Source: CAYVQZ01 sp964453435
GTDB lineage: Bacteria > Abyssobacteria > SURF-5
Assembly: GCA_964453435.1 (NCBI GenBank)
Contig: CAYVQZ010000014.1
Coordinates: 1-64,000, forward strand
Direction of reading: 5' to 3'
DNA: 64,000 bases
Under the pieces are notes generated by a model that saw nothing but the letters and a program-made list of their open reading frames with translations, was not told the origin of the DNA and made no database searches. This document shows positions 14,957 through 23,189 of the stretch, one piece after another (position 1 is the first letter of the stretch; every line of letters begins with the position of its first letter). The translations under genes and the position numbers were made by a program.

Positions 14957-16147
14957 ATGAAACCGATAGAAGTTGTTAAAAACATTTTCTGGGTCGGAGC
15001 GGTCGATTGGAACATCCGCGATTTTCATGGATATGCGACGCATGAGGGAACGACATACAACGCATACCTCGTGATGGACGAAAAGATCGTCCTTGTCGAC
15101 ACGGTCAAGAAGGAATTCACGGATGAAATGCTGAGCTGCATCAGCCAAGTTGTCGACCCCGGCAAAATCGATTTCGTGGTCAGCAATCATACCGAAATGG
15201 ACCACTCGGGGGGTCTGCCGCGTTTGATGCACAGGATAGGAGCGGAAAAGCCTGTTTATTGCTCGCAGATGGGCATGAAGAATCTTCCGCTCCATTACCG
15301 GGAAAAGCTGAACTACCAGCCCGTTGAAAACGGGCAGGAACTCAGCATTGGCAAGAGAACACTCGCGTTTCTCGAAACGAGGATGCTTCACTGGCCGGAC
15401 AGCATGTTCACGTATGTGAAAGAAGATAAGCTTCTTTTTTCAAGTGACGCCTTCGGACAGCATTATGCCGGTTTGGAACGGTTCGATGACAATCATGTGG
15501 CAGAAGCGATCATGCCTCATGCAAAAAAGTATTTTGCGAACATCCTGCTGCTGTATTCGCCGCTCATCTTGAAACTGGTTGAGCAGGTGACCCAGATGAA
15601 CCTTGCGATAGACATCATTTGTCCGGATCACGGAATCATCTGGCGCAAGAATCCGTCAAAGATCATTGAGGCATACGTCGAGTGGAGCAAGCAAAAGCCA
15701 AAGCGAAAAGCTATCGTGGTGTATGACACGATGTGGAAAAGCACCGGCGCCATGGCCAAGTCCATTGCGGCTTCCCTGGGCGAAGAGGGGGTGGATGCAA
15801 AGGTAATGCATCTACGGTCATTTCATCGGAGCGATGTCATCACCGAGATTCTGGACGCGGGAGCGATTCTTGTCGGTTCGCCGACGCTCAATAACGGGCT
15901 TTTCCCAACCGTCAGCGATTTCCTGACATATATGAAGGGACTCAAGCCGCAGAACAAAATCGGCACCGCGTTCGGTTCATATGGCTGGAGCGGCGAAGCG
16001 GTAAAACTTATCAGCCGGAAACTCGAAGAGATGAAATTCAACCTTGTCGATGCGGGGCTCAATATTCGATATGTCCCTGACGAAAAAGGGCTGGAGGCCT
16101 GTCATCAACTCGGCAAGAAAGTGGCCGAGGCGTTACCCCCACAATGA
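14957..16147 (+). CDS. fprA: A-type flavoprotein FprA (rubredoxin:oxygen/NO reductase)
   Basis: A 396-residue flavodiiron protein. The metallo-beta-lactamase half carries His78, Glu80, Asp82, His83, His145, Asp164 and His225, all ligands of the di-iron site. The flavodoxin half starts near residue 255 (IVVYDTMWKSTGAMAKSI, the FMN phosphate loop) and includes ILVGSPTLNNG and GSYGWSGEAV. These enzymes reduce oxygen to water or NO to N2O with electrons from rubredoxin, here encoded just upstream. The start at 14957 follows GAGGTGAACGCC; the frame from 14921 would overlap the preceding gene and lengthen the protein beyond the family norm. Cytosolic. Confidence 0.95.
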   Translation: MKPIEVVKNIFWVGAVDWNIRDFHGYATHEGTTYNAYLVMDEKIVLVDTVKKEFTDEMLSCISQVVDPGKIDFVVSNHTEMDHSGGLPRLMHRIGAEKPVYCSQMGMKNLPLHYREKLNYQPVENGQELSIGKRTLAFLETRMLHWPDSMFTYVKEDKLLFSSDAFGQHYAGLERFDDNHVAEAIMPHAKKYFANILLLYSPLILKLVEQVTQMNLAIDIICPDHGIIWRKNPSKIIEAYVEWSKQKPKRKAIVVYDTMWKSTGAMAKSIAASLGEEGVDAKVMHLRSFHRSDVITEILDAGAILVGSPTLNNGLFPTVSDFLTYMKGLKPQNKIGTAFGSYGWSGEAVKLISRKLEEMKFNLVDAGLNIRYVPDEKGLEACHQLGKKVAEALPPQ

Positions 16148-16184
16148 GTTTTCGGATTTCTGTCATGGTTATGAGGAGACAGTG

Positions 16185-16799
16185 ATGGCCAAGAAATGGA
16201 AGTGCACCGTTTGCGGATACATCCACGAAGGAAACGGTCCTCCGGACAGATGCCCCGCTTGCAGCGCGAACAAATATCAGTTCATTTTATATGAGCCCTT
16301 GCCTTCCGTTCTCGAAAAAAGCCTGAGAGAGGCGTTCGCGGGAGAATCGAAAGCCCACGTACGAAACCTTGCATTTGCCGTCAAGGCGGACCAGGAGGAA
16401 TTTGCCTCGATTGCGAGGCTGTTCCGGGCGGTTGCCGAGGCTGAACGCATTCATGCGGCCGAGTATCTCAAGTATTTCGAGGGAGTGATTGGAGATACTG
16501 AGGAGAACCTGCAAACAGCATTTGAGAACGAAATCAAGGCGAACAGCGAAATTTATCCCCCGCTCATCAAACAGGCGTTCGAGCAAGGGAGGGAGGATGT
16601 GGCGTGGAGTTTCAGCCGGGCACGAGACGTCGAGCAACGGCACTCCGAGCTTTATAAAGAAGCGCTGAACGCCATGGTCACGGATGAGGACGTTGACTAC
16701 CACGTTTGCGGGGTGTGCGGCTACGTGTTCACCGGAGAGCTGCCGGATGAGTGTCCCGTCTGCAAGGCGAAGAAATCAATTTTTGCACGGGTCGCGTGA
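16185..16799 (+). CDS. Rubrerythrin with rubredoxin domains at both ends
   Basis: A 204-residue protein in three parts. Residues 1-34 form a rubredoxin-like knuckle (Cys7, Cys10, Cys23, Cys26). Residues 40-165 form a ferritin-like helical domain (REAFAGESKAHVRNLAF, AVAEAERIHAAEY, RARDVEQRHSELY), and 172-204 a second knuckle (Cys175, Cys178, Cys190, Cys193). Normal rubrerythrins have the rubredoxin at the C-terminus and 'reverse' ones at the N-terminus; this has both. The start at 16185 follows ATGAGGAGACAGTG. It is the last gene of the island, 37 bases after fprA. Likely a peroxide reductase with two electron-entry modules; this is inferred from the domains. Confidence 0.9.
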   Translation: MAKKWKCTVCGYIHEGNGPPDRCPACSANKYQFILYEPLPSVLEKSLREAFAGESKAHVRNLAFAVKADQEEFASIARLFRAVAEAERIHAAEYLKYFEGVIGDTEENLQTAFENEIKANSEIYPPLIKQAFEQGREDVAWSFSRARDVEQRHSELYKEALNAMVTDEDVDYHVCGVCGYVFTGELPDECPVCKAKKSIFARVA

Positions 16800-16883
16800 T
16801 GCGTTCGGACAAAGAGCGTTTGCTCGGCGACAGTGCGAAAATGGGTCGGAACGAGCCGACGACGGGCCGCACTGCGCAACGCA

Positions 16884-18656
16884 CTATCCGAGATCCAGCT
16901 TGAGACCCAGTTCGCGAAGCTGCTTTGGGTCGACGGGCGCCGGCGCTCCCGTCATGGCGCACACGCCCTTCTGAGTTTTGGGGAACCCGATGACTTCGCG
17001 GATAGACGATGCCCCGCAGAGAAGCATGACGATGCGGTCAAATCCCATCGCGATACCGCCATGAGGCGGCGCGCCATAGGAAAGCGCATCGAGCAAGAAT
17101 CCGAATTTCTCCTGGGCCTCGACCTCGCCAATGTTCAGCAGCGCAAAGACCTTCTTCTGAAGTTCGGGCTCGTGAATACGAATGCTCCCGCCCCCTATCT
17201 CGTTTCCGTTCAGGACAAGGTCGTATGCTTGCGCACGGACCCGAAGAGGGTCGGTATCGAGCAGTATAATGTCCTCCGGCATCGGAGAGGTAAACGGGTG
17301 ATGCTCTGACTCCAGACGCTGTTCCTCGTCGTTGTATTGAAAGAGGGGAAAACCGAGAATCCAAGTAAACGCGAGCGTATCCTCGGGAATCAAGCGGAGT
17401 TCTCTGGCCAGTTTGAGGCGGAGATTGCCGAGCGCGTCGTGCACAACGCCAGGCTTATCTGCCACGAACAGTATGTAGTCGCCTTCTTGAGAGTTGAGGC
17501 GTTCGGCAACCGCCTGAAGCGCCGGCTTAGTGAAAAACTTTGCGATGGGCGAAGAGAGCCCCTCATGTGTGTGGTGCAGCCACGCCAATCCTTTTGCCCC
17601 GAAGATTTTCACATAATCCACTAATTCATCCTGCCTGCTTCTCGGGAATTCCTTGATGCCGGGAACGCTGATTGCCTTGACGAGGCCGCCTTCTTCCACA
17701 GTTCCTTTGAACACCTTGAAATCGCTTTGGCTCATGATGTCGGAAACATCTCGCAACTCGATGCCAAAGCGGAGGTCGGGGGCATCCTTGCCGAAACGCG
17801 ACACAGCCTCCTGGTACGAGAGACGGGGCATCGGCATTGGGATTTCGAACCCGAGCGCGGCACGGTATATTTCGGTCATCATGCCCTCGGTTACCGCAAT
17901 AATGTCTTCCCGTTGCGCAAAAGACATTTCGACATCGATTTGCGTGAACTCGAGCTGCCGGTCGGCGCGGAGGTCCTCGTCGCGGAAGCATTTTACGATC
18001 TGAAAATACTTGTCGATGCCGGCGACCATTAGAATCTGTTTGAAGAGCTGAGGCGACTGGGGAAGCGCATAGAACCCGCCGCGGCTGAGGCGACTCGGGA
18101 CCAGGAAGTCGCGAGCGCCTTCGGGCGTGCTCTTCGTCAGAAACGGGGTTTCGATTTCGAGGAACCCGAGTTTATCGAAATAATTTCGGACTGCGATCGC
18201 GGCTCTGTGCCGAATGAAAAAGTTCCTCTGGAGCGATGGCCTTCGCAGGTCCAGATACCGATACCGAAGGCGGAGTTCTTCGCTTGCATCGGTCTCATCC
18301 TCGATGCCGAACGGCGGGGTCTCTGCCTGGTTGAGGATTTCGAGACGGTCAGCGAATACCTCGACCTCGCCGGTCGCAAGCTTGGGATTAACCGACTCTT
18401 CCGGCCGCAATTTCACGACTCCGGTTATTGCGACCACGAACTCGTTGCGGATGCTCTGGGCAAGAGCGTGGGCGGTTGCGTCAACCTGAGGATTGAACAC
18501 AACCTGAACAATCCCGGTGCGGTCGCGGAGGTCTACGAATATAAGGTTGCCGTGGTCACGCCGTTTTTGCACCCAACCTGCGAGTGTCACGGTGTTTTCG
18601 GCGTTCCTTTGTCCGAGTTCTCCGCAATAATCGGTTCGTTTGTAAGAAACGGTCAT
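16884..18656 (-). CDS. aspS: Aspartyl-tRNA synthetase
   Basis: A 590-residue bacterial-type class IIb synthetase. The OB-fold anticodon domain is at 1-~110 (VTLAGWVQKRRDHGNLIFVDLRDR). The catalytic core has motif 1 around 140-170, motif 2 (FRDEDLRADRQLEFTQIDVEMSF) and motif 3 near the C-terminus (GIAMGFDRIVMLL). A bacterial GAD insert lies between motifs 2 and 3. It charges tRNA-Asp; whether it also charges tRNA-Asn (non-discriminating type) cannot be told without checking for asnS and gatCAB elsewhere. Downstream of hisS with a 39-base gap, and GGAG eight bases before the start; this hisS-aspS order is common. Confidence 0.96.
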   Translation of the reverse strand: MTVSYKRTDYCGELGQRNAENTVTLAGWVQKRRDHGNLIFVDLRDRTGIVQVVFNPQVDATAHALAQSIRNEFVVAITGVVKLRPEESVNPKLATGEVEVFADRLEILNQAETPPFGIEDETDASEELRLRYRYLDLRRPSLQRNFFIRHRAAIAVRNYFDKLGFLEIETPFLTKSTPEGARDFLVPSRLSRGGFYALPQSPQLFKQILMVAGIDKYFQIVKCFRDEDLRADRQLEFTQIDVEMSFAQREDIIAVTEGMMTEIYRAALGFEIPMPMPRLSYQEAVSRFGKDAPDLRFGIELRDVSDIMSQSDFKVFKGTVEEGGLVKAISVPGIKEFPRSRQDELVDYVKIFGAKGLAWLHHTHEGLSSPIAKFFTKPALQAVAERLNSQEGDYILFVADKPGVVHDALGNLRLKLARELRLIPEDTLAFTWILGFPLFQYNDEEQRLESEHHPFTSPMPEDIILLDTDPLRVRAQAYDLVLNGNEIGGGSIRIHEPELQKKVFALLNIGEVEAQEKFGFLLDALSYGAPPHGGIAMGFDRIVMLLCGASSIREVIGFPKTQKGVCAMTGAPAPVDPKQLRELGLKLDLG

Positions 18657-18695
18657 GCGCCACTCCGATCGGATAAATCAAGGCAGAAAAACCGA

Positions 18696-19961
18696 CTAAT
18701 TTATGAGTTGAGATGGAAGGTCCTCGAAAGTCACAATCGATTCCTGTCCGCTGGTCATGTTGCGAATGCGGGCCGCCCCTTGAGCCAACTCTTCCTCGGC
18801 CAGAATAACAACGTACCGGGCATTGAGTTTGTTAGCCAGTTTCATTTGCGCCTTGAGGCTGCGACCCCCATAGTCCATCTCCGCGAAAAGGCCCGCGTTC
18901 CTCAAACGGGCCGCCAGCAGCGCCGCTTCGCGCGAAGCCTCTTCGCCGACGGAGCAAATGAATGCATCCGGCGTTCTTGCCGGAGGCGCTGGCAGATTTT
19001 CTTTCTCCATGGCCACGATGGTGGCCTCGATACCCAGGGAGAACCCGGTCGCCGGTGTCGGCGGGCCGCCGATCTGTTCAACGAGGTCGTCATACCTGCC
19101 GCCGCCACACACCGCGTTTCGCCCGCCGAGTGCGGGATGCTGAATCTCGAAGACCGTTCGGGTGTAATAATCCAATCCGCGAACGAGATGCGGATCAAGG
19201 ACGCAGTCGATACCGGAGTGTTTCAAGAGGTCGAGGAGCATATCGAGATGAACTTTGCAGGCGTCACAGAGGCTCTGTTGTGTTGTTGGGGAACCGACTG
19301 CCAGCTTTTTGCAGTTTTCTACTTTGCAGTCAAGTATCCTGAGCGGATTCTTTTGCGCTCGTTCCCGACAATCGGGACACAGCATTGACGCTTTATCCCT
19401 GAAATACGTGCGCAGCGCTTCCGCGTATGCGGGCCTGTCGTCCGCACACCCGAGACTATTCAGACTAAGGTGGAGCTTCTGAAAGCCCATGGTTCGAAAA
19501 AATGTGTGTGACATCTCGATGATTTCGAAATCGACGAGCGGACTCGCCGAGCCAATGGCTTCGGCGCCTATCTGGTGGAATTGTCTGTTTCTTCCGGTCT
19601 GTGGTCGCTCGTATCGGAACATGGGACCGATGTAGTAATACTTCGAGAACGGTTGACGCGCATGGAGTTTGTGCTCGACATACGCTCTGACTACCGATGC
19701 CGTTCCTTCGGGCCGAAGTGTCAAGCTTCGATTTTTCCGGTCCGTAAAGGTATACATTTCCTTTGTGACAATGTCGGTCGTCTCGCCGATTCCCCGCGTG
19801 AACAGATGCGTTTCTTCAACGAGCGGCGTCCGTATTTCGGAATAGCCGTATCGCTCGAAAAGTCTGCGGGCGGTATCCTCAAGGTGGCGCCACCGGCCAA
19901 TGCTGTCGGGCAGGAGATCATACATACCGCGCGGGGCTGAGATGTGAGGTTTGGCCTTCAC
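18696..19961 (-). CDS. hisS: Histidyl-tRNA synthetase
   Basis: A 421-residue class II synthetase. It has APRGMYDLLPD near the N-terminus, motif 2 (YYIGPMFRYERPQTGRNRQFHQIGAEAIG), the two histidine-specific blocks (LVRGLDYYTRTVFEI and GGRYDDLVEQIGG) and motif 3 (GFSLGIEATI). A C-terminal anticodon-binding domain follows (ALLAARLRNAGLFAEMDYGGRSLKAQMKLANKL). I chose the GTG at 19961, which overlaps the stop of the upstream DUF1858 gene as GTGA; the long frame from 20234 reads through that gene in another phase and is not real. Translational coupling to the small gene is expected. Confidence 0.95.
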   Translation of the reverse strand: MKAKPHISAPRGMYDLLPDSIGRWRHLEDTARRLFERYGYSEIRTPLVEETHLFTRGIGETTDIVTKEMYTFTDRKNRSLTLRPEGTASVVRAYVEHKLHARQPFSKYYYIGPMFRYERPQTGRNRQFHQIGAEAIGSASPLVDFEIIEMSHTFFRTMGFQKLHLSLNSLGCADDRPAYAEALRTYFRDKASMLCPDCRERAQKNPLRILDCKVENCKKLAVGSPTTQQSLCDACKVHLDMLLDLLKHSGIDCVLDPHLVRGLDYYTRTVFEIQHPALGGRNAVCGGGRYDDLVEQIGGPPTPATGFSLGIEATIVAMEKENLPAPPARTPDAFICSVGEEASREAALLAARLRNAGLFAEMDYGGRSLKAQMKLANKLNARYVVILAEEELAQGAARIRNMTSGQESIVTFEDLPSQLIN

Positions 19962-20167
19962 TTTTTCTTGCGCGGGTTTGCAGCGCGATTGAGGTCCTGC
20001 ACGAGGAGGTCGGGATCGATCCCGTGCATTCTCGCGCCACGTTCCACAGTTTCTGCCGATGCGCCGCCGCATTTGACGCATGCCGGAATGTACCGGGCGA
20101 ACACCGCCTTGCTCGAAGGATAATTCTTGAGCACATCGGCTATTTTCATTTCTTTGGTTATTTCCAT
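19958..20167 (-). CDS. DUF1858 domain small protein
   Basis: A 69-residue protein. Residues 5-65 match the DUF1858 pattern, a helical disulfide- or metal-associated domain also found at the N-terminus of ScdA/YtfE-type proteins: MKIADVLKNYPSSKAVFARYI, then a CVKCGG motif, then a helix ending in DLLVQDLN. The Cys pair may bind an Fe-S cluster, metal or hydrosulfide; function is unproven. It is the first gene of a three-gene operon with hisS and aspS and overlaps hisS by four bases. ATG at 20167 has a poor ribosome site and ATG at 20149 is an alternative start. A long frame extending upstream to 20452 overlaps the divergent L28 gene and is rejected. Confidence 0.75.
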   Translation of the reverse strand: MEITKEMKIADVLKNYPSSKAVFARYIPACVKCGGASAETVERGARMHGIDPDLLVQDLNRAANPRKKK

Positions 20168-20402
20168 AAAAGCAAAAAACACGCCCACAGGAGCATTTCG
20201 CAAACACCGCACTGCTCTCATACCTCTGCGACACCAGATTGGGGGCCGCAGCGTCTCCGCCGGGCGTGCAAGAAGATTACGGCGCTGGTCTGACCCCGTT
20301 TTGTGCTTGCAAAACGGAGCAAAGTATGTTAGTCTGATGGATCGCTGACAGAGTATAGCATAAAGGTATCGGAAAAGTAAAGGTTGTTCTGGAGGTGAGC
20401 AA

Positions 20403-20594
20403 GTGGCCAGGATTTGTGATATATGCGGCAAGAAACCGATGGTCGGTTGCAACGTCAGTCACGCACACAATAAGACGAAGAGACGCTGGAAACCGAACCT
20501 GCACCAGACGAAGGCTTTGCATGGGGGAAGCGTACGAACGCTGCGCGTGTGCGCGAGTTGTCTGAAATCCGGAAAAGTGAAAAAGATGTCCTGA
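20403..20594 (+). CDS. rpmB: 50S ribosomal protein L28
   Basis: A 63-residue bL28 protein: ARICDICGKKPMVGCNVSHAHNKTKRRWKPNL, then RTLRVCASCLKSGKVKK. The two Cys pairs (CDIC, CASC) mark the zinc-binding form. It is a large-subunit structural protein. GTG start at 20403 follows CTGGAGGTGAGCAA, a strong ribosome site. It is transcribed divergently from the hisS operon; the ~235-base spacer holds no other gene. Confidence 0.96.
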   Translation: MARICDICGKKPMVGCNVSHAHNKTKRRWKPNLHQTKALHGGSVRTLRVCASCLKSGKVKKMS

Positions 20595-20637
20595 TTTGGG
20601 CCGGTCGATTGACCCTCCGGTTTAAGGTCGGAATTGC

Positions 20638-20898
20638 GTGACTGTGTTTATCGGCAACCTTCTTATTGGTCTTCTTCAACTCTATTCTCTCCTCATTATA
20701 ATTCGGGCTGTTCTCTCCTGGGTCGGCGCTGACCCGCGAAATCAGCTCGTCCGGGTGATTCATTCTCTAACCGACCCGGTTCTGGAACCTATACAAAGCG
20801 TAATCCCCCCCATCGGGGGTACCATAGACATCTCTCCGCTTGTCGCCCTTGTCTTCGTACAATTGCTGAAAGAAGTTATTATCCGGCTGTTCTGGTGA
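20638..20898 (+). CDS. YggT family membrane protein
   Basis: An 86-residue membrane protein with two hydrophobic segments (about 5-27 and 64-83). The YggT signature lies between them: RAVLSWVGADPRNQLVRVIHSLTDPVLEPI, then PPIGGTIDISPLVALV. YggT proteins are small inner-membrane proteins linked to cell shape, osmotic shock and division in various bacteria; the molecular role is not settled. GTG start with AAGGTCGG upstream. It lies 43 bases after rpmB and is probably co-transcribed. Confidence 0.92.
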   Translation: MTVFIGNLLIGLLQLYSLLIIIRAVLSWVGADPRNQLVRVIHSLTDPVLEPIQSVIPPIGGTIDISPLVALVFVQLLKEVIIRLFW

Positions 20899-21037
20899 CA
20901 GAGGAAAGCGCAGGAGTGTCACCATTCGATGATTGAAACCCTTGCTTCAGGATAGTTCACTTTGCGGCGCGCAACTCGGGCACATTCATGACCACCGTTA
21001 CATTGCAACCGGCGGCGATTTCCGAAAGGGGGGTCAG

Positions 21038-21418
21038 ATGCTAACTTCGGCAACGGTTTACAACGGAGTGAATATCATTCTTGCGGCAACTTGTCTTGTA
21101 GCGCTAGTTCTTCTCTTCAGGTTCGTCCGGGACAAGAAAACCAGGTGGTTCCTGGCTGTGGCTTTTGTTCTCCTAATATTGACCAGCGGCATCTTTTCCG
21201 TGTCGCTTTCGATTTTCAAGTTGTCATCGGCGGCTTACACCGGGGAGGCCGTCGGACAGGTTGAGAAAGGAACGTTCGAGTGGGTTGACCGTTTCAAATA
21301 CTATGCATTGGTCGGGAACATTCTGGAACTCATTTCGATCGGATTGTTGACAGTGGCGTGTAAGCGGCTGCTTTCCGTTCGAGTCGATGTTTCGGCAGAG
21401 GAAGGAGCGGCGCAATGA
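21038..21418 (+). CDS. Small three-helix membrane protein
   Basis: A 126-residue protein with hydrophobic segments at about 8-28, 36-60 and 88-108, and a short acidic C-terminal tail. GAAAGGGGGGTCAG directly precedes the ATG at 21038, so the longer frame from 20933 is not needed. I do not recognise a family. The stop overlaps the start of the next gene as ATGA, and an OmpA-family gene follows, so the three form one operon. A membrane pair working with the periplasmic OmpA-like protein is a reasonable guess, nothing more. Confidence 0.75.
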   Translation: MLTSATVYNGVNIILAATCLVALVLLFRFVRDKKTRWFLAVAFVLLILTSGIFSVSLSIFKLSSAAYTGEAVGQVEKGTFEWVDRFKYYALVGNILELISIGLLTVACKRLLSVRVDVSAEEGAAQ

Positions 21419-21744
21419 ATTATCTGGTTACCTTGATCATTGAGAACGGTTCCTATGCATTGATCTTCCTCCTCTGCATTTACTCTGCTTTTACAAGCTA
21501 TCGAACATATACGACGACAAAGGGAGCCGACCTCGCAGCGATCGGTTTTCTTTTGTATTCGATTTACGCGCTGCTTGCAATCGCCGGCCCCGGGTTCACC
21601 GGCAGCTATTTCCGCGATTTCTCCAAAGTCGGCAAGGTCGAGAGCGCAAGCCTGGTCTACTTCATAAGTTTCACCATGCGCTTAGGACTTATTCTCCTCG
21701 TAATCGGCTTGTTCCGCATCGGTCGAAACATAAAGGCATCATAA
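21415..21744 (+). CDS. Small membrane protein
   Basis: A 109-residue protein with three hydrophobic segments (about 4-24, 41-60 and 80-101) and a basic C-terminus (GRNIKAS). Its overall layout resembles the preceding gene, hinting that the two are distant paralogues or subunits. No family recognised. It overlaps the upstream gene by four bases (ATGA) and is followed three bases later by the OmpA-family gene. Confidence 0.75.
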   Translation: MNYLVTLIIENGSYALIFLLCIYSAFTSYRTYTTTKGADLAAIGFLLYSIYALLAIAGPGFTGSYFRDFSKVGKVESASLVYFISFTMRLGLILLVIGLFRIGRNIKAS

Positions 21745-21747
21745 GCC

Positions 21748-22719
21748 ATGAAGATGCGTATCAAGCTTTCGGGAGCATTGTTCTGCTCGCTTCTCGCATT
21801 GCTGGTGTCGCAGCCCTTCGCCGACGCAGAAAACTTTCGCTGTGACGGAGTCGTTGTCGATGCGACACCGGGAAGTCCGACAGACGACCCGGAGGTTCCG
21901 GCGGATTTCTTCATTGTCACCGAAGGTCGGCTCGAAGCCTCTCCTGCGGACGTTTTCGAGATATTTCGTCCAATCATGATACGGGAATCGAAACGCGAAC
22001 ATCAATTATGGTCATTCATAGGACGCTTGCGAGTTATTGACATACAGGGAGCAGCTTTGGTCGGGCGTCTGGTTGAGTTTGCCCCGAGGCTCGAGCATCC
22101 CCGCGTGCGTTACGAAACCGTGATGCTGGGAGATTGCCTGGTTCGAGTGATTTCTGAGGAGCCGCCGAAGGCGATGGAAGAGGTCATTCCGGAAATCAGT
22201 CCCCCGCCGCTTCGGCCCGGACCGGCCGTGTCAATCGACCGTCGGGTCATCCCGTCAAAAATCCTTTTCGCATTCGACTCGGCCGAACTCCAGGAGAAAT
22301 GGAGAGACGAACTCAGGCAGCTTGCGAGGTTCATAGAGGCCCACCAGCCGACAACAGTGGTTGTGGAAGGACATGCCGACTGGATCGGCTCCGACGCCTA
22401 CAACGTGAACCTTTCAAGAAGGCGCGCTCAAGCCGTGGTGGATTATCTGGTGACCCGGCACGGTCTCGCGCGCGGGCTTTTTCTGATAGAGCCGTATGGA
22501 GAGTCGCGGCCCGAGGCCTCCAATTTGACGGCGGAAGGAAGACAACGGAACCGGAGAGTAAAACTTTCGGTTTTGAAGGAAGTCGTCCCAACGACCGATA
22601 CCGTATTTGTTCCTGAAGCCGAGTGGCCTCTCGCGGTGGGTTTTGAAAGGCTTGTTCCGGAGGAATCGGAACTGCCTCTTATTCCAGCGACAGCCGAACC
22701 GTTGTTGGAAGAACCATGA
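21748..22719 (+). CDS. OmpA-family peptidoglycan-binding protein
   Basis: A 323-residue secreted protein. Residues 1-27 form a signal peptide (MKMRIKLSGALF... ending near ADA). A ~140-residue domain of unknown type follows. An OmpA C-terminal domain at about 165-285 shows ILFAFDSAELQ, VVVEGHADWIGSDAYNVNLSRRRAQAVVDYL and GRQRNRRVKLSV, the peptidoglycan-binding Asp/Arg signature. There is no N-terminal beta-barrel and no lipobox, so it is probably periplasmic. It is third in an operon with two small membrane proteins. The last ~40 residues are Pro/Glu-rich. Confidence 0.9.
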   Translation: MKMRIKLSGALFCSLLALLVSQPFADAENFRCDGVVVDATPGSPTDDPEVPADFFIVTEGRLEASPADVFEIFRPIMIRESKREHQLWSFIGRLRVIDIQGAALVGRLVEFAPRLEHPRVRYETVMLGDCLVRVISEEPPKAMEEVIPEISPPPLRPGPAVSIDRRVIPSKILFAFDSAELQEKWRDELRQLARFIEAHQPTTVVVEGHADWIGSDAYNVNLSRRRAQAVVDYLVTRHGLARGLFLIEPYGESRPEASNLTAEGRQRNRRVKLSVLKEVVPTTDTVFVPEAEWPLAVGFERLVPEESELPLIPATAEPLLEEP

Positions 22720-22748
22720 GCCGGGCGTGTTCGCGGCAAAGCCGTGGT

Positions 22749-23063
22749 TCATCGGGAAAACTTAGTGACTAACACGAGGCAGCCTTCCTGACTTTCGAAC
22801 GGCCCGTGCGCCATACCCGCCGGAGTAAAGTAATAGGTCCCTTCTCCGTACTCCCTGCCTTCTATGTTGATTGTGCCGCTTAGCACATAAAACGTCTCAT
22901 TGAGCGGCTCATCATGCCGTTCCAACACCGCGCCGGGGGGGATATCCAGCAGTATCGTATAGGTTCCACTCTCTATTTCTGAAGGAAACACTTTCATTTT
23001 GACTCCCGGATACGGCCCGTCAACCCACTCCAAATCATGTACGTTCGCGAATATTCTCTTCAT
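22749..23063 (-). CDS. Cupin domain protein
   Basis: A 104-residue single-domain cupin. Motif 1 is around LERHDEPLNETFYVLSGTINIEG (His, Glu metal ligands) and motif 2 around YYFTPAGMAHGPF. Small cupins of this ChrR-like type bind a metal and act as sensors, dioxygenases or isomerases; none can be chosen here. The start at 23063 follows CTGGAGAAATCGAA; the longer frame to 23174 runs through the promoter region and is rejected. It appears to be transcribed alone. Confidence 0.85.
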   Translation of the reverse strand: MKRIFANVHDLEWVDGPYPGVKMKVFPSEIESGTYTILLDIPPGAVLERHDEPLNETFYVLSGTINIEGREYGEGTYYFTPAGMAHGPFESQEGCLVLVTKFSR

Positions 23064-23121
23064 TTCGATTTCTCCAGATTGTTCATCGGGGATTCCAGCG
23101 TTTCGTTCCGTGTATTTTCTC

Positions 23122-23150
23122 ACTATATCAACAAGAGGCGTTTCAATCAA
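23122..23150 (-). promoter_or_regulatory. Predicted promoter of the cupin gene
   Basis: On the minus strand ttgatt and tatagt are separated by 17 bases. The -10 ends about 58 bases upstream of the cupin ATG. Good match to a sigma70-type promoter; not tested. Confidence 0.5.
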
Positions 23151-23189
23151 CAAGTTCAATAAAAAGGGGGGCACGAACGGAATGAACGG

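Noticed and set aside
18207..19388. 393-codon plus-strand open frame opposite aspS and hisS
   Set aside because: The minus strand holds complete aminoacyl-tRNA synthetases; the frame spans both genes and has no family features.
19962..20452. Upstream extension of the DUF1858 or hisS frames
   Set aside because: They overlap the divergent L28 gene and have no family similarity; the coupled GTG start at 19961 and ATG at 20167 fit better.
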